Positions 16,409 to 25,330 are shown, counted from the stretch's first letter. The stretch is 35,307 nucleotides of DNA from Methanobrevibacter sp. (GCA_017459665.1 JAFUCN010000057.1:1-35307); one strand, 5' to 3'. Notes: generated by a model from the sequence alone, not told the origin. A program made the numbers and translations.

Positions 16409-17044
16409 TTATCTTATAAAGTTTGTACGTGCTTTAGGCTCTTCTTTTAAAGTTAAACCTTTTTCTGCACCTGCTTCAAGACATTTCAGGAAAAATGCCA
16501 TGTTACGGCCTAATTGTCTCATTGTTGACAGTCCTTCTGCATCCTGAAGAACCTCTTCAGGAGTGTTTCCATGAACCATATTCCAGTAATAAGATGAAAT
16601 GATTGGCATTTGGGAAATTCCTAAATACTTAATCAATTGATCATAAGTTGAAGTTGTACCTGCACGCCTTGCAGAACATATTACTGCTCCAGGTTTGTGT
16701 TTGAATGCCTTACCAGCATCTCCATGAGAGTTTGAGTAAAATGCTCTGTCTAAAAATGAAATCAAAGATCCGTTTGCTCCTGCATAATATACTGGTGAGC
16801 CAAATACGAATGCATCTGCATCATATGCCTTTTTGACAAATTCATTTACCACATCATTGTCAAATGTGCACTCACCTTTCTCACCACATTTCATACAGGC
16901 ATTACAACCGATTATAGGTTTTGTTTTAATCCAGAAAATCTCGGTTTCAATTCCCTGTTCATTTAAAGTTTTTTCAACTTCACAAAGTGCAGTATATGTG
17001 CATCCGTTTTTATTCGGACTGCCATTGACTAAAATAACTTTCAT
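16409..17044 (-). CDS. Iron-sulfur flavoprotein (NADPH-dependent FMN reductase fold)
   Basis: A 211-residue protein with a flavodoxin-like fold. The N-terminal VNGSPNKNGCT is the FMN phosphate-binding loop, and FGSPVYYAGANGSL is the second FMN-contacting loop. Between them is the compact cysteine motif CNACMKCGEKGEC (C-x2-C-x2-C-x5-C), diagnostic of Isf proteins, which bind one 4Fe-4S cluster and FMN. Isf from methanogens accepts electrons from ferredoxin and can reduce oxygen or peroxide. The gene abuts the apgM stop. Role in oxygen protection is inferred from the family. Confidence 0.88.
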   Translation of the reverse strand: MKVILVNGSPNKNGCTYTALCEVEKTLNEQGIETEIFWIKTKPIIGCNACMKCGEKGECTFDNDVVNEFVKKAYDADAFVFGSPVYYAGANGSLISFLDRAFYSNSHGDAGKAFKHKPGAVICSARRAGTTSTYDQLIKYLGISQMPIISSYYWNMVHGNTPEEVLQDAEGLSTMRQLGRNMAFFLKCLEAGAEKGLTLKEEPKARTNFIR

Positions 17045-18256
17045 TTAATAATCTCCATCAATCAATCTTTGAATTAGGAAATGTCCTTTCCTGTTTTCAA
17101 GTGAACCTTTTTTAACGCCTTCCTCATCAAATGATTCGCATTCATCACCTTCACGTTTGGAATCATATATGACTATAGGCACATCGTCACGAGTGTGAGT
17201 ACCGACATCTATCGGTGTTGGATGGTCAGGCAATATGGCTGCCTTGAAGTCCTGACCTTGCAAACTATCAATGATTGGTCCAACGATAAACTCATCGATT
17301 CTTTCAATAGCTTTGACTTTTTCTTCAATGTTTTGAGCGTGTCCTGCCTCATCAGGCGCTTCTATGTGAATTAATAATAAATCATGATTTTTTAAGGCAT
17401 CTATACCATATTCGCCTTTCTGTTTGTAGTCAGTGTCAAAGTATCCTGTAGCTCCAGGAACATTGATAATGTCCATTCCGGCAAAGTTTCCAATACCTTT
17501 AAGCAAGTCCACACCAGTTATTACAGCAGCATCCAAACCATAAGTCTCTTTGAAGTTAGGAAGTGACGGTGTTACGCCTTGTCCCCATAACCATACCATA
17601 TTGGCTGGTATTTCTCTTTTCTTGTTTATTTCATGGTCTTTCAAGTATTCTTTTGACTCGAACATTATTTGCTGGATTTCTTCTGCAAGCTCACATTCAC
17701 CAAACAGATTATCCAACAGCTTTTCACCGGAAATGTCATGAGGAGGCATTGTCTTAATGCCAGATAGGATTTCTGCATCTTCAACACTGTCACATGAGTA
17801 GATGAACAAGTGTCTGTAGCTTACGCCAGTATAGAATTTTCCTTTAAAATCAGGATACTTTTCTGCAAAATACTCATTTAGACCTTTCATCAGCACATCT
17901 GCCTCTTCAGTGGAAATATGGCCTGCATTAAAATCATCCATTTCGCCGTCTTCACTGTAAATGGTGTTGCATCTGAATATTACGTCTTCAGGTTTTGTTG
18001 GAATTCCTTCACTGCCCGCTTCAAGAGGTCCACGACCAGTATAATAGTCTGCAGGATTGTATCCAAAAATACTCATATTTGCCACATCAGAACCTGGAGT
18101 GTACTGTTCCGGCACATTATTTGTAAATCCTCCAAATCCACCTTTAGCCAATTTGTCAATATTTGGAGTTTTAGCTGCCATTAAAGGAGTTTTACCATCT
18201 AATTCATCTATAGGATAATCACTTGACCCGTCAGGGATAAAAATTACGTATTTCAT
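17045..18256 (-). CDS. apgM: Cofactor-independent phosphoglycerate mutase, archaeal type
   Basis: A 403-residue enzyme interconverting 3- and 2-phosphoglycerate in gluconeogenesis/glycolysis. It belongs to the alkaline-phosphatase superfamily and needs two metal ions. The metal site shows IPDGSSDYP (residues 7-15, D), the catalytic serine in TPGSDVANMSIFGYNP, DEAGHA and the late ILPDHPTPIDVGTHT. TGRGPLEAGSEGI is typical of the archaeal family, whose members are about 400 residues. It is first in the run down to 13315. Upstream, only about 30 T-rich nt separate it from homoserine dehydrogenase, and no good ribosome binding site precedes the ATG. It may be leaderless or read through from upstream. 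Confidence 0.93.
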   Translation of the reverse strand: MKYVIFIPDGSSDYPIDELDGKTPLMAAKTPNIDKLAKGGFGGFTNNVPEQYTPGSDVANMSIFGYNPADYYTGRGPLEAGSEGIPTKPEDVIFRCNTIYSEDGEMDDFNAGHISTEEADVLMKGLNEYFAEKYPDFKGKFYTGVSYRHLFIYSCDSVEDAEILSGIKTMPPHDISGEKLLDNLFGECELAEEIQQIMFESKEYLKDHEINKKREIPANMVWLWGQGVTPSLPNFKETYGLDAAVITGVDLLKGIGNFAGMDIINVPGATGYFDTDYKQKGEYGIDALKNHDLLLIHIEAPDEAGHAQNIEEKVKAIERIDEFIVGPIIDSLQGQDFKAAILPDHPTPIDVGTHTRDDVPIVIYDSKREGDECESFDEEGVKKGSLENRKGHFLIQRLIDGDY

Positions 18257-18286
18257 GTTATCTAAAAAAAGTAAAAAAATATTTAA

Positions 18287-19306
18287 TTAGTTTTTATTTT
18301 TTAAAATACTAATTAAATCAGTCAACATCGCAGAAGCAGTTTCAAGAGAACCTGCTCCAAGTCCAATTACAGATATTTCACCGGCCAAATCAGTTTTGAC
18401 TGTAGCCATGTTTAAAGTTCCGCTTACATCATAAGAGCTTCCCCTTTTGACTAAACGAGGAGATACCTGCAAGTTATCTGGAGATACTTCAGCTATCAAT
18501 TTGATAAGATAATCATCTTTTTTGGCAAGTTCGATTGCTTCAGAACTGATATCTGAAATACCCTTAACTTTAACATCACTGTAAGTTGCATCAATACCTA
18601 AAAGTGAATTTGCTAAAATTACAGTTTTACATGCTGCATCAATACCCTCAACATCCTGGGTTGGGTCTGTTTCTGCAATACCCAATTCCTGAGATTCCTT
18701 AAGTATCACTTCATAAGCTGAACCTTCAGAAGTCATTCTTGAGAGGATATAATTTGTAGTACCGTTTAAGATACCTTTTATTGATTCTATCTTACATGAT
18801 GAGATTGTTTCTTTTGTTAAATTGATAATTGGCATTGCACCGCCGACACTGGCTTCATATCTAAATTGAACACCTGCTTTTTCAGCGGCTCCAACTACTT
18901 CCCTGAATTTAAGTGCCAAGTGTCCTTTATTTGAAGTTACAACATCTTTTCCCTGTTCGAATGCTTTAAGTGTTAAAGACAATGCTGGCTCTGCATCAAC
19001 GATATTAGTAGGAGTTGCTTCTATAAGACAATCATATTCAACAGCATCCAAAACATCAACACCGTTTGTATCACATCCAAACTCAGGATAAGCTGATAAT
19101 TTTCCTTCATTTTTCTTAGTTTCTACAAGTAATTTCTCATCTAGACCATCTTGTGAAATTGCAGATGTAGATGAGTCCGCAGCAGCTACAACCTTAACTG
19201 CCACTCCGGTTTTTTCATAAATTAAATCTTTCTTCATGGAAATTGCATTGGCTACACCTTGACCTACTGAACCGAATCCCATGATAATAACTTTACATTC
19301 ATCCAT
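18287..19306 (-). CDS. hom: Homoserine dehydrogenase
   Basis: A 339-residue NAD(P)-dependent enzyme reducing aspartate semialdehyde to homoserine, the branch point to threonine and methionine. The N-terminal Rossmann motif is [19 protein letters not shown] and the segment GGAMPIINL belong to the substrate domain, and [19 protein letters not shown] carries the conserved catalytic lysine. The protein lacks the C-terminal ACT domain of many bacterial versions. Instead a separate double-ACT protein is encoded directly upstream (8-nt gap), suggesting regulation in trans by an amino acid. AGGGA lies just before the ATG. Confidence 0.93.
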   Translation of the reverse strand: MDECKVIIMGFGSVGQGVANAISMKKDLIYEKTGVAVKVVAAADSSTSAISQDGLDEKLLVETKKNEGKLSAYPEFGCDTNGVDVLDAVEYDCLIEATPTNIVDAEPALSLTLKAFEQGKDVVTSNKGHLALKFREVVGAAEKAGVQFRYEASVGGAMPIINLTKETISSCKIESIKGILNGTTNYILSRMTSEGSAYEVILKESQELGIAETDPTQDVEGIDAACKTVILANSLLGIDATYSDVKVKGISDISSEAIELAKKDDYLIKLIAEVSPDNLQVSPRLVKRGSSYDVSGTLNMATVKTDLAGEISVIGLGAGSLETASAMLTDLISILKNKN

Positions 19307-19314
19307 AATAATCC

Positions 19315-19800
19315 CTAAACTTCATTTATCACAAGCAAATCTTTTTCTTCAGCAATTTCTGCAATTCTATCAAATACAGCTTGTTTTCTTCCGACATCCG
19401 CTTCAATATTAATCAATGCAGTGGATTTTTCCTCACCATTTAATTTAATATCAAATGCTACAATTACAACACCATCCAATTCATTGATTCTATCCATGGT
19501 GTCTCTTAAATCCTGATCTACAATATGTCCAAAGAAAATAGTGCTTATTTTTTCTTTTTTAACTACACCATCCATTTCAATAATGGTGAATCCTAAATCT
19601 TCAAATCTTTGAATTAATCTTTGCAAATCTTCTTGTTCACCTTCTAAAGTAAGTTGAACAGGAACATTTCCATTTTCGTTTTTATAGTCCCTTTTATGAA
19701 TGACAGTTACTAAATTTACACCAACTCCACTGATTGGCTCCAATACTTTAACTAACTGTCCAGGAACATCTAAAAGTTCAAGAACCAAGTCAATTCTCAT
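19315..19800 (-). CDS. ACT-domain regulatory protein
   Basis: A 161-residue protein made of two ACT-like halves. The first (about 1-75) opens with [30 protein letters not shown], where DVPGQL is the ligand-binding turn of ACT domains. The second (about 83-158) starts [24 protein letters not shown] domains sense small molecules, usually amino acids. Its position between gatC and hom, with 8- to 12-nt gaps and GAGGGAT before the ATG, suggests it senses threonine, methionine or homoserine and controls homoserine dehydrogenase. This is inferred from context; homologues in methanogens are commonly next to hom. Confidence 0.88.
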   Translation of the reverse strand: MRIDLVLELLDVPGQLVKVLEPISGVGVNLVTVIHKRDYKNENGNVPVQLTLEGEQEDLQRLIQRFEDLGFTIIEMDGVVKKEKISTIFFGHIVDQDLRDTMDRINELDGVVIVAFDIKLNGEEKSTALINIEADVGRKQAVFDRIAEIAEEKDLLVINEV

Positions 19801-19812
19801 ATGAATCCCTCT

Positions 19813-20028
19813 TTAACCAGTCCAATCTGCTTTTTTAACAATGAGATTTCCTTCTTTGTCAATACTGGCATTTCTTAATATTTTTTCAGGATTTTTTTCG
19901 TGAGATTTATCTTCACGTGTTAAATTTAAATTATCAGTAATATACCAGGTTTCATCTGAATCCGGAATATCTTCTAAAATTTCTGAGAATTTTTCTATAA
20001 TATCTTCTGCATCTTTTTCGATTGTCAT
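19813..20028 (-). CDS. gatC: Asp/Glu-tRNA amidotransferase subunit C, archaeal type
   Basis: A 71-residue acidic protein. The N-terminal helix EKDAEDIIEKFSEILEDIP, the WYITDNLNLTRED segment and the closing RNASIDKEGNLIVKKADW pattern match archaeal GatC. GatC supports assembly of the GatCAB complex, which converts Asp-tRNA(Asn) to Asn-tRNA(Asn). The length is shorter than bacterial GatC (about 95) but usual for this archaeal group. The partner genes gatA and gatB are not in the window. It is the first gene of the gatC-ACT-hom operon, with GGAG about 10 nt before the ATG. The small size leaves some uncertainty. Confidence 0.75.
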   Translation of the reverse strand: MTIEKDAEDIIEKFSEILEDIPDSDETWYITDNLNLTREDKSHEKNPEKILRNASIDKEGNLIVKKADWTG

Positions 20029-20109
20029 AAATTAAAAACTCCTATAATAATTAATAATATTATTATTCTGTTTTTTGATATTAATATAGTTAAAGAATTT
20101 TTGAGTATG

Positions 20110-20138
20110 AAAAAAAGAGAAAATGTGCAGATGCACAT
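20110..20138 (-). terminator. Hairpin terminator of the second MATE gene
   Basis: ATGTGC (20123-20128), AGAT, GCACAT (20133-20138) form a stem-loop 13 nt after the stop of the minus-strand MATE gene. On that strand it is followed by a T-rich tract (complement of 20109-20122, including seven consecutive T). Confidence 0.7.
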
Positions 20139-20150
20139 TAAAAATAGTTA

Positions 20151-21470
20151 TTAATAATATTTTTGAATTGATTTAACGTATCTGTAAGTGAATAATATCT
20201 GTATCAGGCTTCCAATGAAGTTTGCAACTACAATACCCCAGTATACTCCATTTTCTCCCATCCAAATCAATACCCATATACATATTAAGGTTAAAACAAT
20301 CTGTTTAAAGAATGTGAAAGCTAAGCTTAAGTCTCCTCTTCCAAAACTCTGCAGTATACATCCAGATATGATACTCCAGCTTGCAAAGGCAACATAAGGA
20401 CACAGAAGAATAGTTACAGCAGTTATTTCATCATTCAATCCAGCTCCACCAAAGAGCATTGCAAGATATGATGATAATACTGCCAAGATTATTGCCATAG
20501 CTACAGATCCTGCAAAACCGATTTTGTGAATGTATTTAAATGAATCCATGATTGAATCTGTTTTTCTAGCTCCAAACAATGCTCCAAATACACTTATTCC
20601 ACCGGTACCGAATCCTACCGGAAGCATTACCCCAATACTTATCAGCCTCCAAACGGTGGTATAAACTGCAACGGAATCTGTTGTTGCCACCATAACCAAA
20701 ATTACATTGATTACCATTGAAAAAAGTGACATTATGATTTGTTCTGCACTTGCCGGAACTCCAACAGATATTATGTCCCTATAAATTGCCATATCCCTTG
20801 AGTAACTTCTAACGTCTATTGCAGTATCCTTTTGAATGTAAGCCCAAAAGAGATACATTAAAAGTCCAATGAAATTTGAAAGTATTGTCGCTATTGCCGC
20901 TCCGGCAACTCCCATATTCAAGTTATAGATGAAAATCGGGTCTAAAATGATGTTTAAAGCCGCCGCAACACCAATTGGAAGTGTTGCCTTTACGCCCTTG
21001 TTTTCAGACCTATATATTCCACAGTAGATATTCTGGACAATAATTGTAAAACCGCCTGCTATAATCCAGACTCCATACTCATGGGCCAAACCCAATACAT
21101 TTGCCCCACCGATAGCCATCAAAAGGGGATCTAAAAACAGCAATATCAATCCAGGAATCAGAATACTTACGATTATGCTTAAGATTACACCATGTGTTGC
21201 ACTGTTTCCGGCATTTTTCATGTCTCCCCTTCCGATAAAACGTGCAATTGATGAGTTTACACCGGCAGAAAGACCAATACCCAATCCGATTATGATAATA
21301 AAAAGCGGCGTTACAATACCTATTGCCGCCAGCGCATCCGAACCTAATCCTGATACCCACATTGCATCAGCAAGGTTGTTAATCATTGTTAAAAACAAAG
21401 ACAATATCATTGGAATGCTCAATCCAATAATACTCTTTTTAGGATTTGTAATTAATTGTTCTACTTTCAT
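20151..21470 (-). CDS. MATE-family efflux transporter (second copy, divergent)
   Basis: A 439-residue membrane exporter with about twelve helices. Typical family segments are NLADAMWVSGLGSDALAAIG (first half), IYRSENKGVKATLPIG (after helix 5) and GFGTGGISVFGALFGARKTD (second half). I chose the ATG at 21470 (MKVEQLI), which has GGAGAGGGTG 5 nt upstream; an in-frame ATG 23 codons earlier lacks a ribosome binding site and adds a tail foreign to the family. The gene seems to be transcribed alone. A TATA-like sequence lies near 21584-21595 and a clear terminator follows it. Little sequence is shared with the MATE protein at 15050-16405. The substrate is unknown. Confidence 0.9.
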   Translation of the reverse strand: MKVEQLITNPKKSIIGLSIPMILSLFLTMINNLADAMWVSGLGSDALAAIGIVTPLFIIIIGLGIGLSAGVNSSIARFIGRGDMKNAGNSATHGVILSIIVSILIPGLILLFLDPLLMAIGGANVLGLAHEYGVWIIAGGFTIIVQNIYCGIYRSENKGVKATLPIGVAAALNIILDPIFIYNLNMGVAGAAIATILSNFIGLLMYLFWAYIQKDTAIDVRSYSRDMAIYRDIISVGVPASAEQIIMSLFSMVINVILVMVATTDSVAVYTTVWRLISIGVMLPVGFGTGGISVFGALFGARKTDSIMDSFKYIHKIGFAGSVAMAIILAVLSSYLAMLFGGAGLNDEITAVTILLCPYVAFASWSIISGCILQSFGRGDLSLAFTFFKQIVLTLICIWVLIWMGENGVYWGIVVANFIGSLIQILFTYRYVKSIQKYY

Positions 21471-21709
21471 AGAGCACCCTCTCCAAAATAAATAATAATA
21501 CCTCCAAATAATCAAAAAATAGTATGTAAAGTGCTGCAAAAGAGTTTAAATTCTTTGTGAGTCATTTAATACTGAAACGACTATATATTTATAAAGAAAT
21601 TTACCTGTATAAAATAAGCCATAATTAATTAAATAAAAAGAAGTATATAAAAGTTTCTAAAATTAAAATAAACAAAAAATATTAATATAATATATAAAAG
21701 AAATAAGGA

Positions 21710-21736
21710 TTCATTTATATATGATATATAAATGAA
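21710..21736 (-). terminator. 27-nt perfect palindrome after asnB, probable terminator
   Basis: Arms of 13 nt (21710-21722 and 21724-21736) are perfectly complementary around a single central base, beginning 2 nt after the asnB stop. On the minus strand T-rich sequence follows. It could act as a transcription terminator; a protein binding site is the alternative. Confidence 0.5.
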
Positions 21737-21738
21737 AA

Positions 21739-23190
21739 TCAATCAAGATAAGAACCTAAATCAGTATCCTTTATAATTTTCTTTCTTAAAATTTTATCAA
21801 TGCCAGTTCCATACTGAGCCGCCTTTTTTGGCCTGTAGGCAATATCATAATTCAGGCCATCTTCAAAAGCTATCTTTCTTAAAATGCTTTTCCTCATGTC
21901 ATCATGCATTGAAACTATTTTTTTGTTGTCAGGAATGTTCAATACAAGTTCAACAAGTTTTTTATCTAAAAACGGCAATCTCAACTCAACAGAATTTAAC
22001 ATTGAGCATGCATCATCCCTTTCAAGGTTAACATGATACATGTTTGACATGTCTTCCCTTAAATCATAGTTCAGTGTTCCTTCAACAAAGCTTTTGAGAT
22101 ATCTTTTATATCCTCCAAACAGCTCATCGGCACCTTGGCCTGAAATAGCTACCTTTATGCCGTCACGAGCAACCATTTCTGTTGCAAAGTAAGTTGTAAG
22201 GCCAACACCGACTTTCATCAGGTTATCGTCCCCTATTGCCTTTACGACTTGAGGTAGGCTTTCACGAATCAGTTCCTCTGTTACTTCACAGATTTCCAAC
22301 TCAAGGTTTAAAAACTTTGAAGCGTAGATTGCAGCTTCAACATCCTTTGAATCCTTAGCGCCTACAGCATACAATTTGATTTTTAGAGGAATGTTTTCTG
22401 AAATTTCCTTTAAAAGCAGCGCCAGATAGGAACTGTCAAGACCACCTGAAAATATCACACCAATTTCAGACAGTCCATCAACTCTTTTCAATACGCTTAA
22501 CCTTAACATCTTATCTATTTTGGTAACGTCACCTTCAAGGACCTTTTCATATAATGCCTGGGCAGGAGCTATATCCTCACCATTAAAAAGAATGTGTTCC
22601 GGCTTTAATGTGTTGATGTCAGCTAATCCCACTTCTTTTAGAGATTGTCTGGTTGATGCAAATCCAAATAAATCATCATTTTTTGCATAAAACAGTGGCT
22701 TTACGCCTAACGGATCTCTTGCAATTGCCAGGTTTTCACCGTCCCATACTGCAAATGCATAATCTCCATCAATCAGCCTGATGGCAGATTGTACTGCCTT
22801 AAGAAGGTCTAATTTTTTAGCATAAAAATCAATTAGGTAAACTAGGGCTTGCGCATCTGAGGTAATTTCAGCTTCAACACCGACTTTTGATAGGAAATTT
22901 CTCATGGTCTGGAAATTATATAATTCCCCATTGAAAACCAAAATCAGATTATCTGTTGAAACAGGCTGTGGCTTTGACACTCTTGTTTGGCTGTCATAGA
23001 TTGATAGCAAATTATGGCCGAAAGCCAATTCATAATCATTATCGTCATTAAATTCATCTAAATTGATATCTAATTTGATATCACCTAAAAAAACACCTGA
23101 TGCATCAGGACCCCTATTTTTAGAGGTTTTTAGCATTTTAATAATTTCATTGCCTTTAAAATTACCTTGAAGACCTACTATAGAACACAT
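21739..23190 (-). CDS. asnB: Asparagine synthetase (glutamine-hydrolysing)
   Basis: A 483-residue enzyme converting aspartate to asparagine with glutamine and ATP. The start is fixed by C2, the N-terminal nucleophile of the class II glutaminase domain (MCSIVGLQG). KNRGPDASG and VFNGELYNFQ are glutaminase motifs. From about 215 the ATP-pyrophosphatase domain follows, with FSGGLDSSY as PP-loop and AISGQGADELFGGYKRY as the conserved synthetase loop. It is slightly shorter than bacterial AsnB, as is usual in archaea. No ribosome binding site precedes the ATG. A TATA-like element lies 20-27 nt upstream, so the mRNA is probably leaderless. The PadR regulator gene lies 32 nt upstream on the same strand. 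Confidence 0.93.
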   Translation of the reverse strand: MCSIVGLQGNFKGNEIIKMLKTSKNRGPDASGVFLGDIKLDINLDEFNDDNDYELAFGHNLLSIYDSQTRVSKPQPVSTDNLILVFNGELYNFQTMRNFLSKVGVEAEITSDAQALVYLIDFYAKKLDLLKAVQSAIRLIDGDYAFAVWDGENLAIARDPLGVKPLFYAKNDDLFGFASTRQSLKEVGLADINTLKPEHILFNGEDIAPAQALYEKVLEGDVTKIDKMLRLSVLKRVDGLSEIGVIFSGGLDSSYLALLLKEISENIPLKIKLYAVGAKDSKDVEAAIYASKFLNLELEICEVTEELIRESLPQVVKAIGDDNLMKVGVGLTTYFATEMVARDGIKVAISGQGADELFGGYKRYLKSFVEGTLNYDLREDMSNMYHVNLERDDACSMLNSVELRLPFLDKKLVELVLNIPDNKKIVSMHDDMRKSILRKIAFEDGLNYDIAYRPKKAAQYGTGIDKILRKKIIKDTDLGSYLD

Positions 23191-23217
23191 AGTATAATAT
23201 TATGAAATTATTATACT
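23191..23217 (-). promoter_or_regulatory. Inverted repeat containing the asnB TATA box
   Basis: AGTATAATA (23191-23199) and TATTATACT (23209-23217) are perfect 9-nt inverted repeats around a 9-nt spacer, immediately before the asnB ATG. On the minus strand the outer arm is a TATA-like sequence 20-27 nt before the start codon. A regulator bound here would block transcription of asnB. Confidence 0.5.
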
Positions 23218-23222
23218 TATAA

Positions 23223-23651
23223 TTACTTCATTGTTTCAAATAACAGTTTCCATTGCGGATTATTATGGATAATATCAAATCTAGACCACATATAATTCAA
23301 GACATAACTGCCTTCATCAGTTATTTTGAAATATTTCAGTTTCTTGTTATTTTTAACTTTACATTCACTTTCGATAAAATTTAATTCTTCCATTTTATTC
23401 AAAATAGGATATATATTGCTTGGACTTGATTTTTTTAATGATTCTTCTTCAATCAATATTGAAAAGAATTTATCCAATTCTTTTAATATGGCATAACCAT
23501 GAATAGGGCCTTTGTATTCAATAATCCACAGTATTAAAAAACGAGACATTCCCTTAACGTAATGTTTTATTACTGAATTGTTGGTGATGACATCTACATA
23601 ATTTTTTTGAATATCTGAAACTGAATCTTCCATATCCCCCATCCCCAGCAT
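23223..23651 (-). CDS. PadR-family transcriptional regulator
   Basis: A 142-residue DNA-binding protein. Residues about 33-110 form the winged helix of the PadR family: SRFLILWIIEYKGPIHGYAILKEL gives the first helices, SPSNIYPILNKMEEL the recognition helix, and LKYFKITDEGSYVL the wing. The N-terminal 30 residues are an unusual extension for the family. In-frame ATGs exist at 23651, 23642 and 23633. A GGGGATGGGGG stretch favours the last, but the longest version is given. It may control asnB just downstream, or itself: a 12-nt palindrome CAATTATAATTG lies at 23683-23694 upstream. The inducing ligand is unknown. Confidence 0.82.
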   Translation of the reverse strand: MLGMGDMEDSVSDIQKNYVDVITNNSVIKHYVKGMSRFLILWIIEYKGPIHGYAILKELDKFFSILIEEESLKKSSPSNIYPILNKMEELNFIESECKVKNNKKLKYFKITDEGSYVLNYMWSRFDIIHNNPQWKLLFETMK

Positions 23652-24297
23652 ATTTAAAGTAATATGTATTAAAAAAATTACACAATTATAATTGAGTTAT
23701 AATAAATTTTAATTTAATTAATATATAAAAGTTTATTATAAAATTAATAATAAACCCATATCTTCATCAATTTTCCCAATTGTGAAAAATAATTCATTTA
23801 AAATTTTAAGACATAATTTACGAAAATATTATCCATTTTTTAACTTAATTTGTAACAAATTTAAGACAATTATTTTCATAGATAACCCCTCCAATATACT
23901 TAAACTATATAATATTTAAAATCAACAAAAGACTAATCAAAAAAGTTATATAAAACAATTATTTTAATAATTAGTTCCAAATATCATCAGTTATTACCAC
24001 AATCATGATTAATCATTAATAATTCATCATATTAAGATTTTAAAAGCGATTTCAACAAATATAACAATACACTCATTATTTCCATTAGACATCACTATAA
24101 TCCAGATATTTTTAAGATTAAAACTGTATACAATTTATTTATTAAAATTAAACATTGATTAAAAATATTCAATTTTATTATAAAATTTATAATATCAACT
24201 TATATAAGCCTAAATAAAATATATTGATAGACCTGACTTTAATTTTTATAAAGTTAAATTGAATTTGTTAGGTCGAAAAGTACAGAGGTTAAAATAA
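23652..24297. other. Long gene-free spacer between the PadR gene and mtrH
   Basis: This 646-nt, very AT-rich stretch holds no credible open frame, tRNA or other RNA gene. It contains the PadR promoter on the minus strand, with the palindrome CAATTATAATTG at 23683-23694. On the plus strand it contains the mtrH control region: TATA-like sequences near 24199-24206 and 24244-24251, and the imperfect inverted repeat GACCTGAC (24230-24237)/GTTAGGTC (24267-24274). The middle (about 23720-24180) shows nothing I can name. Confidence 0.5.
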
Positions 24298-25236
24298 ATG
24301 TTTAAATTTGATAAAGAACAAGTAGTTTTTGACTTCGCAGGAGTCAAAATGGGTGGACAACCTGGAGAATACCCTACCGTTTTAGCAGGTACTATTTTCT
24401 ATGGTGGCCACAATATTCTTAACGATGAATTAACAGGAGACTTCGACAAAAGCCGTGCCGAAGCCTTAGTTAATGACATGGCAGAAATTTCAGATGTAAC
24501 TGGTAATCCATTTATTGTACAAGTCTTCGGACAAACAGTAGAAGCACTTCCGAAATATATCGAATATATTGGTGAAATCTGTGATGCACCTTTCCTTATA
24601 GACTCCACATCCGGTGATGCAAGAGTGGCAGGTGCACAATATGCAGATGAAGTCGGATTAACAGAAAGAGCAATTTATAACTCAATTAACATGGCAGCAG
24701 ATAAATCTGAATTAGATGCAGTTGCTGAAACAGATATTTCAGCTTCCATTATCCTAGGATTCAACCCAATGAACGCTACCATTGAAGGAAAAATGGCAAT
24801 GTGGGAAGATGGGGATGATGGAGCATATGAAAAAGGTTTACTTGAAGTTGCTGCTGATTGTGGTATTGATAAATTCATGATGGACACTGCAGTAACTCCT
24901 CTTGGTCAAGGTGCAGGTATTGCTGCTAGAACTTCTTTTGCCGAAAAAGCAAAATGGGGTTATCCTGTTGGATCTGGAATTCACAACGTTCCATCCGCAT
25001 GGGATTGGTTAAGAGAATACAAAAAAGCAGGCAATAAAACCGCATTTACCGTTTGTGATATTGGTGCTAATATCGTTCAAGTAATGTGTGGTGGAGACTT
25101 TGTTCTATTTGGACCTATAGAAAACGCAAAAATCGCATTTCCTGCTGTTGCACAAACAGATATGTTTATAAGTGAAGCTGTCAAACCAATGGGAACCGAA
25201 CCGGTTGATTACCACCCTATGAACAAATTATTATAA
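24298..25236 (+). CDS. mtrH: Tetrahydromethanopterin S-methyltransferase subunit H (stand-alone)
   Basis: A 312-residue soluble methyltransferase of TIM-barrel type, full length for the family. In the membrane Mtr complex, MtrH moves the methyl group from methyl-tetrahydromethanopterin to the corrinoid on MtrA, a step in methanogenesis. Recognisable segments are MFKFDKEQVVFDFAGVKMGG, DAPFLIDSTSGDARV, ASIILGFNPMNATIEGK, TAVTPLGQGAG and WGYPVGSGIHNVPSAW. It is preceded by 646 nt without genes and followed by a strong terminator, so it is transcribed alone; mtrA-G are not in the window. GAGGT lies 8 nt before the ATG. It may be a second copy used with another corrinoid protein, or the organism's only mtrH split from the operon. 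Confidence 0.92.
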   Translation: MFKFDKEQVVFDFAGVKMGGQPGEYPTVLAGTIFYGGHNILNDELTGDFDKSRAEALVNDMAEISDVTGNPFIVQVFGQTVEALPKYIEYIGEICDAPFLIDSTSGDARVAGAQYADEVGLTERAIYNSINMAADKSELDAVAETDISASIILGFNPMNATIEGKMAMWEDGDDGAYEKGLLEVAADCGIDKFMMDTAVTPLGQGAGIAARTSFAEKAKWGYPVGSGIHNVPSAWDWLREYKKAGNKTAFTVCDIGANIVQVMCGGDFVLFGPIENAKIAFPAVAQTDMFISEAVKPMGTEPVDYHPMNKLL

Positions 25237-25330
25237 ATTATCAAAGCAAACCCTTTTTCAACCTCGTGTCATTTGTTGAAATATCATTTGATATTTTGCA
25301 AATCTAAACATTAATCCAAAAAACCGAATT

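Noticed and set aside
20151..21539. Longer MATE protein starting at 21539
   Set aside because: The added N-terminal tail is atypical, and the ATG at 21470 has a strong GGAGAGGGTG site.
23720..24180. AT-rich direct and inverted repeats in the long spacer
   Set aside because: At this base composition short repeats such as attaat or aaatttt arise by chance; none was long or regular enough to report.
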